Shown here piece after piece: positions 1 to 6,018 of a stretch of 59,683 bases of DNA. This DNA is from a virus: IMG/VR virus record IMGVR_UViG_3300030106_002282, positions 1 through 59,683 of that record; one strand, written 5' to 3'. The notes beneath the pieces were generated by a model that had not been told where the DNA came from, ran no database searches, and saw only the letters and a program-made list of their open reading frames with translations. A program made the position numbers and the translations under genes. Position 1 is the first letter of the stretch. Each line of letters opens with the position of its first letter.

Positions 1-52
1 AGGGGTGTTCTTAGTGCGGGGAAACGATAGCTAAAAGGGGGGTCTTTCTAGG
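1..52. repeat. Terminal direct repeat, left copy
   Basis: Bases 1-52 are identical to 59631-59682. This shows that the sequence is a closed circle or a circularly permuted genome written with a short overlap. The base after the repeat differs (a at 53, g at 59683), so the last base of the window is probably an assembly-end error. The repeat ends at the stop codon of the small terminase gene. A genuine 52-bp physical terminal repeat is possible but less likely than an assembly overlap. Confidence 0.9.
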
Positions 53-539
53 AATTTGGTTCTTCCTTCTGCAATAGGCTCAATATCTTCTCCTCTATCT
101 CCTCCTGTATATCTTCACTTGGTCTGGTGTCTTTTATCTCTACTGTGTCAGTGAATAGGTTTACTGTTTTACCTAATAGAGACAGTGCCGATATCCTAGC
201 GGAGTCTGAGTCTGCTTCTTGGCTCTCCTTCATAAGTCGTTCTAAGACATAACTCCTTGTTCGCACAGAAGAAGCTACTGTTGAGGTTTCTTTCCTCTCT
301 AATCCCTTCCTAATTGCTAGGGCAACACTAGGGTTGCTTACAAGTCTACTGCAGTCCACGTGAGCGTGTTTCGGGATTGCTCCTGTCTTTGTTCTAGCTA
401 CGTCATAAACTTCCATATAGCAGTCGATATGAGTGTCCAACTTGCCCTTCACTATTTCATTAACAAAGGCTCTTTGTTTGGCGGTTAGATTACGTTCTTT
501 TTTTACGATTTTTAAGTCAGGCGTTTTTGATTGCGTCAT
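48..539 (-). CDS. Terminase small subunit
   Basis: 163 aa. It should bind the packaging site and hand DNA to the large terminase. The signature NLTAKQRAFVNEIVKG (about residues 17-32) is the typical opening of the Terminase_2 family (LT-KQ--FV-E). It is followed by a helical DNA-binding-like part and an acidic C-terminus rich in Glu (DIQEEIEEK) of the kind that contacts the motor. Length is normal for the family. On the circular map it is followed, in the same direction, by a small membrane protein and TerL. No clear Shine-Dalgarno precedes the ATG. A copy of the dispersed TCACTAGTGA palindrome lies 16 bases before the start. Confidence 0.85.
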   Translation of the reverse strand: MTQSKTPDLKIVKKERNLTAKQRAFVNEIVKGKLDTHIDCYMEVYDVARTKTGAIPKHAHVDCSRLVSNPSVALAIRKGLERKETSTVASSVRTRSYVLERLMKESQEADSDSARISALSLLGKTVNLFTDTVEIKDTRPSEDIQEEIEEKILSLLQKEEPNS

Positions 540-547
540 GCAATATA

Positions 548-745
548 TTATCTGTCACTAGTGAAATAAATACTATGCTCACAAAGTGCTATCAAATAAT
601 ATGTTCTTGATGTTGCGTTCTGGTGTGTCTTGTGTTTATAATTACTGCATGGACAGACAACAGCGACTTTTGACACTCCCTTCTTTAAGGGTCTTTCGTC
701 ATGCAATATGCGGATTAAAGTGTCATTTGTTGCAGGTCGGCTCAC
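548..745 (-). CDS. Possible small protein upstream of TerS
   Basis: 65 aa if a GTG start is used; there is no in-frame ATG and no clear ribosome binding site. The middle contains CPC and a later Cys/His pair (KHKTH, LCEH), which could bind a metal. Its stop lies 8 bases before the TerS start in the same direction, which is the only contextual support. The last codons overlap a copy of the dispersed palindromic motif. I do not recognise it. It may be a chance reading frame. Confidence 0.25.
   Translation of the reverse strand: MSRPATNDTLIRILHDERPLKKGVSKVAVVCPCSNYKHKTHQNATSRTYYLIALCEHSIYFTSDR
555..573 (+). repeat. Dispersed palindromic motif, imperfect copy
   Basis: TCACTAGTGA core followed by AATAAATAC; the core matches the family exactly but the AT-rich tail is diverged. 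It lies just upstream of the minus-strand TerS start. Confidence 0.5.
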
Positions 746-978
746 AGCGATTGTCCTAAAACAGTGAGGGTTCTCTAGGTCTGCAACGAGCAGGGTACGA
801 TGAACGATACAGGTCGAGCAAAAGCCATGACACCTGTAATCCCTTTTGCGGTTTAGTAGTGACGTTTGGAATAATTACTGCGATAGGGAGACTCCCTCCA
901 GAGTCCACGAATTAACGTGCCGAAGAGAATCCTAATTATGGGGTTCAAGAAACTCTAACTAATGGAGGTTAGAAAATT
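746..978 (+). ncRNA. Structured leader of the first plus-strand gene
   Basis: A 233-base stretch without a credible gene. Several local hairpins can be read: ACAGGT (809-814) with ACCTGT (832-837), GACTC (890-894) with GAGTC (901-905), and CACG (906-909) with CGTG (916-919). It ends in the Shine-Dalgarno hairpin before the gene at 979. It probably also holds the promoter of the early plus-strand unit, but I could not pick a convincing -35/-10 pair. It does not contain the CUGANGA hammerhead core that the next leaders have. Its RNA class is unknown. Confidence 0.4.
955..972 (+). promoter_or_regulatory. Shine-Dalgarno presented in a hairpin loop
   Basis: CTAAC (955-959) pairs with GTTAG (968-972), leaving TAATGGAG in the loop; the start codon is at 979. 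Confidence 0.55.
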
Positions 979-1119
979 ATGACAAAGCAAGAAGTAGAAA
1001 ACTTAATTTCTAAAAAGAAACAAGAACGAAAAGAAATTAATGCGGAACTTATAAGACTGCAGAAAATTAAAAATGACCTTTTTCAAGAAGAATTAATCAA
1101 TTCTTACATGAAATGGTAA
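979..1119 (+). CDS. Small coiled-coil protein
   Basis: 46 aa, starting MTKQEVENLISKKKQE. It is almost entirely charged helix with heptad-like hydrophobic spacing (L, I, L, I), so a short coiled coil is likely. It is supported by a strong Shine-Dalgarno (TGGAGG at 963-968) and by its place as the first gene of the early plus-strand series. I do not recognise a family. The hammerhead-like leader of the next gene begins 3 bases after its stop codon. Confidence 0.6.
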   Translation: MTKQEVENLISKKKQERKEINAELIRLQKIKNDLFQEELINSYMKW

Positions 1120-1121
1120 TA

Positions 1122-1202
1122 GCCTACTGACGTGCTAGTGAAATTCTAGCGAAACGCATTAAATAGATTTAAGTCTAGCCTGTAAAAAGGTTGCTTCTAG
1201 GT
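1122..1202 (+). ncRNA. Hammerhead-like RNA, type I, degenerate
   Basis: Stem I GCCTA (1122-1126) pairs with TAGGT (1198-1202). The core reads CTGACGT (1127-1133), then stem II GCTAG/CTAGC (1134-1138, 1146-1150) with loop TGAAATT, then GAAAC (1151-1155). Two hairpins follow (TAGAT/GTCTA at 1164-1177; CCT/AGG at 1179-1190) and then TTC (1195-1197), the predicted cleavage triplet. The layout matches the element at 1667-1748 with different stem sequences, that is, with covariation. The essential core A9 is a T here and the predicted stem III has mismatches, so this copy may be weak or inactive. Confidence 0.4.
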
Positions 1203-1203
1203 G

Positions 1204-1221
1204 GTTGGCAATAATGCCAAC
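1204..1221 (+). other. Hairpin after the ribozyme-like element
   Basis: GTTGGCA (1204-1210) pairs with TGCCAAC (1215-1221). An equivalent 7-bp hairpin with changed base pairs follows the next element (1749-1766), so the hairpin is a conserved part of these leaders. It lacks a T-tract and is not a terminator. Confidence 0.6.
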
Positions 1222-1232
1222 TATTTTAATAA

Positions 1233-1250
1233 CTAACTAATGGAGGTTAG
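1233..1250 (+). promoter_or_regulatory. Shine-Dalgarno presented in a hairpin loop
   Basis: CTAAC (1233-1237) pairs with GTTAG (1246-1250) around TAATGGAG, two bases before the start codon at 1253. Confidence 0.55.
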
Positions 1251-1252
1251 AA

Positions 1253-1666
1253 ATGAAAATAAATTTTATAGAAATAGCAGGATATGAAAGTATTGATGCC
1301 AATATAGATTTCATTAACAATGAAATAACTCCTGTTGATTACGTGAAAAACTTTTCATGTAATGCAGTTCCTGTTGAAGGTGGCGGTCTTTGGTATTCCT
1401 ATACATTTAATAATTTGCTCGTGACTGTTATCTGTCACCCAGGTTCTATTGGTGGTCTTAGCGGTAAATGGGAAATAGGTATCAGAAATAAAGATACAGG
1501 TGAATGGTTAAATGTTCCTAATGGATATATTTCCACAAGTCAGGGAGGTGTCGAGGGTTGGAAATCTTGGAATGAAATCCAGATAATCCTTAAAAAAATT
1601 CTTGCTGACGCTATGGAAGAAATTCGTTTAGAGAGTAAAGAGCCACTTACCTTAGAAGATTTATAA
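1253..1666 (+). CDS. Hypothetical early phage protein
   Basis: 137 aa. I do not recognise a family. The N-terminal two thirds is mixed alpha/beta with a Gly-rich stretch (PVEGGGLWYSY at about residues 41-51, PGSIGGLSGKWEIGI at about 64-78) and many aromatic residues. The last 30 residues form a charged helix. It is soluble with no signal peptide. A strong Shine-Dalgarno in a hairpin loop precedes it, and hammerhead-like leaders lie on both sides, so it was probably expressed as part of the same early series as the downstream AAA+ ATPase. Confidence 0.75.
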   Translation: MKINFIEIAGYESIDANIDFINNEITPVDYVKNFSCNAVPVEGGGLWYSYTFNNLLVTVICHPGSIGGLSGKWEIGIRNKDTGEWLNVPNGYISTSQGGVEGWKSWNEIQIILKKILADAMEEIRLESKEPLTLEDL

Positions 1667-1748
1667 ATCAACTGACGAGCCTGTGAAATTCAGGCGAAAC
1701 ATTAAACTAGTATCCAGTAATGGACTAACCCTATACGGGTGTCTTGGT
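1667..1748 (+). ncRNA. Hammerhead ribozyme candidate, type I
   Basis: Stem I ATCAA (1667-1671) pairs with TTGGT (1744-1748, two wobble-tolerant positions). The core CTGACGA (1672-1678) is intact. Stem II is GCCTG/CAGGC (1679-1683, 1691-1695) with loop TGAAATT, identical to the loop in the 1122-1202 element although the stem differs. GAAAC is at 1696-1700. Stem III begins ACATT and ends before GTC (1741-1743), the predicted cleavage triplet. Inside stem III are two hairpins (TCCA/TGGA at 1713-1724; ACCC/GGGT at 1728-1740), which is unusual for this family. It sits in the leader of the AAA+ ATPase gene. Confidence 0.55.
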
Positions 1749-1766
1749 GTTAGCAATTTTGCTAAC
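1749..1766 (+). other. Hairpin after the ribozyme-like element
   Basis: GTTAGCA (1749-1755) pairs with TGCTAAC (1760-1766). It corresponds in position to the hairpin at 1204-1221 with compensating base changes. Confidence 0.6.
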
Positions 1767-1788
1767 GAATTCTAACTTGGGAAAAAAA

Positions 1789-1802
1789 AAGATGGAGGTC
1801 TT
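1789..1802 (+). promoter_or_regulatory. Shine-Dalgarno presented in a hairpin loop
   Basis: AAGA (1789-1792) pairs with TCTT (1799-1802); the hexaloop is TGGAGG. The start codon is at 1805. Confidence 0.6.
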
Positions 1803-1804
1803 AT

Positions 1805-2854
1805 ATGAAACCAAGTCAAGCGATACTATCGATGAAATCGATATTAAAGGGTTCTAATACTCCTTACCTTCAAGGTAAGCCAGGTATTGGAAAAAGTGCA
1901 ATTGTTAGGAAACTAGCCGAAGAATTTGCAGAAGATAGAGAGATTGTAAATTCAATTAATCCAACTAAAAAACAGTTTGGGTTTATTGATTTCAGATTGT
2001 CTCTTTATGAGACTGTTGATTTAGGCGGGTTGCCTTACATAGACGAAGATAACCAACAGAAGAGAGCCTTTTTAGGAAATCTTCCTGTAGGTGGCGAGGG
2101 CATATTATTCTTTGATGAATTTGCTCAGGCTCATTCGTCTGTGATGTGTGTCTGCGGACAATTACTCTATGAAAGAAAAATCGGAGAGTATGTTCTGCCT
2201 GAAGGGTGGAAGATTGTCTGTGCGGGAAACAGGGCAACTGACAGAGCAGGAGCAAATAAAATTCCTACTCAAGTTAATGACAGGTGTACGATGTTAAATG
2301 TAGATGAAAACATCAACGACTGGATTGCATGGGCAACTGAGAATGATGTAAGTCCTGACGTATTGGGATTCATTAGTTATGAACCTCAGTACCTTTGCGA
2401 CTTTGACCCAAAAATAACGACTCCACAGCCGAGTCCTCGTTCTTGGGTTCGTCTTTCTGATACATTGAAAACGAATCCGCCAAAAGAAATTTTGCAATTA
2501 GTTTGTGAAGGGGATATTGGCGAGACTGCTTCGATTGAATTTCTTACCTTTTTGTCTTTGAAAAATGACTTGCCGAATGTTCAAGACATTTGCGAAGGCA
2601 AAGACGTAGAAATGATTGACGAGGGCGGTAAATCTTATGCTCTAGTTTGTGCATTAGTTTCGATTCTTAAATCGGAAATAGATAATCCAAACGTAGCTAA
2701 TTATTTTCAAAATAGTCTTAACTATGTTGAGAAATTACCTACTCCAGAATTTGCGATTTTCTATGTTCGTTCTTTGATTGGAGCAATACCAGACTTAGCA
2801 GAAACTTCTACTTATTCTGATTTCAAAATTAGAAATCAAGATTTAGAAGTCTAG
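1805..2854 (+). CDS. MoxR-like AAA+ ATPase
   Basis: 349 aa. The Walker A motif is GKPGIGKS (residues 24-31) and the Walker B motif is ILFFDEFAQA (about residues 101-110). This fits the AAA_5/MoxR branch, whose members act as chaperone-like ATPases that load or remodel a VWA-domain partner. The partner candidate is encoded two genes downstream (3990-5339), with a DUF3150-like protein between them. This three-gene set recurs in phages and prophages, but its role there is unproven. The long leader with a hammerhead candidate and a hairpin-borne Shine-Dalgarno suggests post-transcriptional control. There is no membrane segment. Confidence 0.85.
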   Translation: MKPSQAILSMKSILKGSNTPYLQGKPGIGKSAIVRKLAEEFAEDREIVNSINPTKKQFGFIDFRLSLYETVDLGGLPYIDEDNQQKRAFLGNLPVGGEGILFFDEFAQAHSSVMCVCGQLLYERKIGEYVLPEGWKIVCAGNRATDRAGANKIPTQVNDRCTMLNVDENINDWIAWATENDVSPDVLGFISYEPQYLCDFDPKITTPQPSPRSWVRLSDTLKTNPPKEILQLVCEGDIGETASIEFLTFLSLKNDLPNVQDICEGKDVEMIDEGGKSYALVCALVSILKSEIDNPNVANYFQNSLNYVEKLPTPEFAIFYVRSLIGAIPDLAETSTYSDFKIRNQDLEV

Positions 2855-2880
2855 GTTGAAAAATGAATTGGGCGAGATGT

Positions 2881-2904
2881 AAAAAAATATTATTCGCTAG
2901 TGAA
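2881..2904 (-). repeat. Dispersed palindromic motif
   Basis: Read on the minus strand: TTCACTAGCGAA followed by TAATATTTTTTT. One core base differs (GCGA instead of GTGA). It lies between the ATPase stop codon and the hammerhead ribozyme at 2930. Confidence 0.75.
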
Positions 2905-2929
2905 TAAAATTACATCTTGCTCACTTCAA

Positions 2930-2986
2930 TATCTGATATTGGAATGTGTATTCCAACTGACGAGCAGGAAACTGCGAAATCAGATA
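2930..2986 (+). ncRNA. Hammerhead ribozyme, type III
   Basis: All elements of a hammerhead are present. Stem III is TATCTGAT (2930-2937) with ATCAGATA (2979-2986), 8 perfect pairs. The cleavage nucleotide is A2938 (triplet ATA). Stem I is TTGGAAT (2939-2945) with ATTCCAA (2950-2956), 7 perfect pairs with loop GTGT. The core CTGACGA is at 2957-2963. Stem II is GCAG/CTGC (2964-2967, 2972-2975) with a GAAA tetraloop, and GAA is at 2976-2978 next to A15.1 (2979). The order makes it type III, with cleavage predicted between 2938 and 2939. It lies in the leader of the gene at 3017, so cleavage would leave the downstream message with a 5' hydroxyl and a defined structured 5' end. Confidence 0.85.
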
Positions 2987-2999
2987 ACTTTTATCTAAC

Positions 3000-3013
3000 A
3001 GAATGGAGGTTCT
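3000..3013 (+). promoter_or_regulatory. Shine-Dalgarno presented in a hairpin loop
   Basis: AGAA (3000-3003) pairs with TTCT (3010-3013); the loop is TGGAGG. The start codon is at 3017. Confidence 0.6.
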
Positions 3014-3016
3014 AAA

Positions 3017-4003
3017 ATGGATAAAAAATTAACTAATACCTTATCGGAAAACTGTATGTTGGTACGTCTTACTGCAAGACATCCTTCAGGCATTAAGGTC
3101 GATAAGAAGTTAAGAAGCGATTTAGCGGTTGATACGAAAGTATCTGACGATAAATTGTTAGGTGTTTCTAAACATATCTTTGGTCGAAATATCAATAAAG
3201 AGTTTCGCCAAATTTTAGATAAGTTTAGAAATGACTTTTATAAACCTTTAACTTTACCCTGGGACGATTCTTCTTCCCTTGACGAAGAGGGAAAAGTTTT
3301 ATCGGAATGGCGACTTTGCCCTAACACGAATCTTGAGCGACTTCAGTATGAAGTAGACCAAGCGACTCTTGTCTGGGATAAAGAAGTTCAAGGGTTTCTC
3401 AGAACCTATCCTAAACAAATGGAAATGGCGAAGAGAAATTTGGGCGATGCTTTCAGAGAAAGTGATTACATGGATTTTGACAAATTAAGACAAAAGTTTT
3501 TGTTTCAATTTGAAATGACTCCTGTTCCTACTTTCGGAAACGATATCAGACTTAACGTCTCAGAAAAGTTAAGGCAGAGAATAGAAGCGGATGCGATTAA
3601 TCGCCAAAGTAAAAACATCAATAACGTAATGACAATTACTGTTGATGCTTTGCTAGAGCAGGTTAATCACGTTGCAACTAAACTCAAAGAGTATGACCCT
3701 GACAATAAGCAGAAAGGCGGATTCTTTAACAAGTCTAGTTTCGAGAAATTGAGACAAGCGGTTGAAGTGCTACCTTCTATTAATCAGGACGTACTAGGCA
3801 ATAATCAAAATATTGCTGACGCTCATCAAAGTCTTTGTTCTGTTCTTGCAACAATAAATTCTGTTGATTCTCTTAGAGATGAAACAGATTTAGGGAAGCA
3901 AAAACGTGGACAGGTTGCTGAAGGTCTTGAGCGGTCTGTTGATGGACTGAAAGGCAATTTGTTCGACAAAATTTATGGAGGTAAGAAAGATGAAAACTCT
4001 TGA
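3017..4003 (+). CDS. DUF3150-like protein of the MoxR/VWA module
   Basis: 328 aa, soluble and mostly helical. The N-terminus (NCMLVRLTARHPSGIKVDKK) and the following conserved-looking block resemble DUF3150 proteins, which are usually encoded between a MoxR-like ATPase and a VWA protein in phage genomes. Position supports this better than sequence recall alone. It starts 30 bases after the hammerhead ribozyme. Its end overlaps the start of the next gene by 14 bases, and the Shine-Dalgarno of that gene lies inside its final codons, so the two are translationally coupled. Biochemical function is unknown. Confidence 0.65.
   Translation: MDKKLTNTLSENCMLVRLTARHPSGIKVDKKLRSDLAVDTKVSDDKLLGVSKHIFGRNINKEFRQILDKFRNDFYKPLTLPWDDSSSLDEEGKVLSEWRLCPNTNLERLQYEVDQATLVWDKEVQGFLRTYPKQMEMAKRNLGDAFRESDYMDFDKLRQKFLFQFEMTPVPTFGNDIRLNVSEKLRQRIEADAINRQSKNINNVMTITVDALLEQVNHVATKLKEYDPDNKQKGGFFNKSSFEKLRQAVEVLPSINQDVLGNNQNIADAHQSLCSVLATINSVDSLRDETDLGKQKRGQVAEGLERSVDGLKGNLFDKIYGGKKDENS
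3973..3984 (+). promoter_or_regulatory. Shine-Dalgarno in a short hairpin, inside the upstream gene
   Basis: TTA (3973-3975) and TAA (3982-3984) flank TGGAGG. This decides the start of the next gene: the ATG at 3975 overlaps the Shine-Dalgarno itself, so 3990 is the real start. Confidence 0.45.
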
Positions 4004-5339
4004 TTCCATAATTAAGGCTAGAGCAAAATTGATGAAAGGGCATATTGGCATGGCTAGTATGCTCCTTAATCTTGACTTGGTTGAATGTGAAGAATCAAAG
4101 TGCAATACGATGGCAACAGATGGTAAAAACATTTTTTACTATCCGCCTTTCGTGGATAAATTAACTGAAGCAGAATTGCGAGGTGTACTTGTTCACGAAG
4201 CGTTGCACGTTGTTTATGAGCATCCACTAAGACGTGGTAAACGTCATCCTAAAGTATGGAATATTGCTTGTGATTACGTTATCAATGCTTACTTGTATTG
4301 GGATTTAGGTTTTGAATTGCCTTTTGGCGGTTTACTTGACCATAAATACAAGGGTTGGTCTGCGGAAAAGGTCTATCAACATTTAATTAAAAATGAAAAT
4401 GACCTGCAAGAAGCAATTGAGCAAGTCAAACAGCAGAATCAAGATGCGGACATGGAGGACGATTCGCAAGATTCTGAAATACCAGACACTAGTGAAGAAA
4501 ATATTTCTGAAGAAGCTGACGAAGATAGCGAAGCCGATGGCGGAGAATCTGAGTCAATTGATTTAGATGCTATTCCTTCAACTATTGGCGAGGTATTAGA
4601 TGCAACTGACGATGAAGGAAAGCCTTTGAGTGATGCTGAGATTCAAGAAATTTCAACTGAGATTCAAAGAGCAGTAGCCTTATCTGACAAGTTAGAAATA
4701 GCTGTTGGAAGCGGTACTAATTCATCTTGCGGTGGCAGAATGGAAGAATTGAAAGAAACTTCAATTGACTGGAAAGAGCAATTGAATGACCTCTTACGTT
4801 CTTCTTTTGCTAACGATTATTCGTGGTCGAGACTGAATAAAAGGTTTGCTTGGCAGGGTTTAAATTTGCCGAGTAAAACTAGGTCTCCGCAAGGTGGCGA
4901 ATTAGCGGTTGCAATTGATACTTCAGGTTCTGTATCTCAATACGAATTGAATAAATTTGCTACTGAGATACAAGCTATGGCGGAGGACTGCGGTCTTGAA
5001 AAAATCAGAGTTTGCTACTGTGATACAACTGTTCGTAAAAATGAGCAGGGGGAATGGTGGGATTACTTTGATTTATCTTCTGGCGATGAATTGGAATTAG
5101 CAGTTCGTGGCGGTGGCGGTACAGAGTTTGACCCTGTATTTAATCTGCTGAATGACTACACTGATGATGCCGAAGATATTCAGGCGATGGTCTATTTTAC
5201 AGATGGTTGGGGAGACGTTTCTGAAGACGTTGAACCTGATGTTCCTGTGTTTTGGTGTTGTACTGAAAAAAGCAGTTATTCGGAACGTCTTGCCTTTGGC
5301 GAGGTGGTCTATGTAGATACTGCTAGATTCTACGACTAA
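3990..5339 (+). CDS. Metallopeptidase-like and VWA domain protein
   Basis: 449 aa from the ATG at 3990. The N-terminal half carries VHEALHVVYEH with a zinc-type HExxH (HEALH, about residues 69-73), as in DUF2201/VWA-like putative metallopeptidases. A very acidic linker follows (about residues 150-220). The C-terminal third is a von Willebrand A-like domain with a MIDAS motif (DTSGSVS, near residue 310) and YFTDGWGD near the end. With the MoxR-like ATPase it forms a recognisable ATPase/VWA pair. In known cases the ATPase remodels a target bound by the VWA protein; the target here is unknown. Confidence 0.8.
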   Translation: MKTLDSIIKARAKLMKGHIGMASMLLNLDLVECEESKCNTMATDGKNIFYYPPFVDKLTEAELRGVLVHEALHVVYEHPLRRGKRHPKVWNIACDYVINAYLYWDLGFELPFGGLLDHKYKGWSAEKVYQHLIKNENDLQEAIEQVKQQNQDADMEDDSQDSEIPDTSEENISEEADEDSEADGGESESIDLDAIPSTIGEVLDATDDEGKPLSDAEIQEISTEIQRAVALSDKLEIAVGSGTNSSCGGRMEELKETSIDWKEQLNDLLRSSFANDYSWSRLNKRFAWQGLNLPSKTRSPQGGELAVAIDTSGSVSQYELNKFATEIQAMAEDCGLEKIRVCYCDTTVRKNEQGEWWDYFDLSSGDELELAVRGGGGTEFDPVFNLLNDYTDDAEDIQAMVYFTDGWGDVSEDVEPDVPVFWCCTEKSSYSERLAFGEVVYVDTARFYD

Positions 5340-5350
5340 AAACTTTCTAT

Positions 5351-5400
5351 TAGCGAGTGATATTTGAGGGGTACTCAGATATCACTTGCTATTAGTTTTG
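5351..5400 (+). terminator. Terminator-like hairpin after the VWA gene
   Basis: Bases 5351-5368 pair with 5374-5391 over 18 consecutive positions (two G-T pairs), with loop GGGTA, followed by TTAGTTTTG. The stem is long and AT-rich and the T-tract is weak, so it may be a partial terminator or a processing/stability structure rather than a full stop. Confidence 0.55.
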
Positions 5401-5434
5401 CCCTCTATGAGCCTGTATGGAGGTCTAATTTTAA

Positions 5435-5521
5435 AAACTGATAGCAAAATGTGTGTTTTGCCTGATGAACGCGAAAGCGTACCCTTCTAGGAGGGTGGCT
5501 CAAAAGAGCCGAAATCAGTTT
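5435..5521 (+). ncRNA. Hammerhead ribozyme with expanded stem II region
   Basis: Stem III AAACTGAT (5435-5442) pairs perfectly with ATCAGTTT (5514-5521). A5443 is the predicted cleavage nucleotide. Stem I is GCAAAA (5444-5449) with TTTTGC (5456-5461). The core CTGATGA is at 5462-5468 and GAA at 5511-5513. Between the two core strands are three hairpins instead of one: ACGC/GCGT (5469-5480, GAAA loop), ACCCT/AGGGT (5481-5496) and GGCTC/GAGCC (5497-5510, AAAA loop). The order is the same type III order as at 2930-2986. Whether the core tolerates this insertion is the main uncertainty. Confidence 0.6.
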
Positions 5522-5532
5522 AACTAACTTTT

Positions 5533-5550
5533 ATAAGATGGAGGTCTTAT
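5533..5550 (+). promoter_or_regulatory. Shine-Dalgarno presented in a hairpin loop
   Basis: ATAAGA (5533-5538) pairs with TCTTAT (5545-5550), loop TGGAGG. The 3' strand runs into the ATG at 5549. Confidence 0.65.
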
Positions 5551-5821
5551 GAATGATTTAAATATGAAGGTATTCTATAAAAATGTTTATGGTAATGACC
5601 TTTGCTATCCTTTTTGCAACACTGCAAAGAAATTCGCAAAGTTAATTGACCAAAAAACTTTTAATAAATACCACTTGGAAACAATAAAAACTTTGAAATA
5701 TAAAATTGATATTGTTGCTTATAATCCTAAACAAAAAGATGCTTGGGACACTTCTGCTAAATGGATTAAAGAGGATATGAAAGAAAATCCTCAGAGATAC
5801 CAAAACAAGGAGGAGTTATGA
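5549..5821 (+). CDS. Hypothetical early protein
   Basis: 90 aa, basic and Lys-rich, no membrane segment. I do not recognise a family. Its N-terminal part has the pattern FYKNVYGNDLCYPFCNTAKK. It starts a short co-directional unit whose genes overlap by 4 bases (5818, 6015, 6722, 6850), which is typical of coupled phage early genes. It is preceded by the expanded hammerhead and a 6-bp Shine-Dalgarno hairpin. Confidence 0.75.
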   Translation: MNDLNMKVFYKNVYGNDLCYPFCNTAKKFAKLIDQKTFNKYHLETIKTLKYKIDIVAYNPKQKDAWDTSAKWIKEDMKENPQRYQNKEEL

Positions 5822-6018
5822 CTGAGAAAATCATTTTAATTTTAGGTTCTATTTGTATATGTGTTTTCACTACAATTGCTTATTCTCAAGCAGATTATGT
5901 GTTTGAGAATGGTTATCCATCACAAGCAAATTTGCTGATTATTTTTTCGGCAGGTTTGTTCGTGGGTATTTCAATTGCAACTGTTTTTTCCAGATTATTT
6001 TATGGAGATAAAACATGA
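5818..6018 (+). CDS. Small two-TM membrane protein
   Basis: 66 aa. Two hydrophobic segments are visible, about residues 4-24 (IILILGSICICVFTTIAY) and about 41-59 (LLIIFSAGLFVGISIATVF). A short soluble loop joins them and the C-terminus is charged. The start overlaps the previous stop (ATGA) and has a good GGAGG. It is an early-region membrane protein of unknown function. A holin role is possible from topology but the position in the early unit argues against it. Confidence 0.75.
   Translation: MTEKIILILGSICICVFTTIAYSQADYVFENGYPSQANLLIIFSAGLFVGISIATVFSRLFYGDKT

Noticed and set aside
906-972. Group I intron-like sequence near GGGTTCAAGAAACTC
   Set aside because: Resemblance to the R element is superficial and P7/P3 partners could not be found; no interrupted gene is present.
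3975-3989. Upstream ATG of the VWA gene at 3975
   Set aside because: It overlaps the Shine-Dalgarno that serves the ATG at 3990.
4484-4510. Further copy of the dispersed motif in the VWA gene (ACACTAGTGAAGAAAATATTT)
   Set aside because: Several mismatches in core and spacing inside an acidic low-complexity coding stretch; could be chance.
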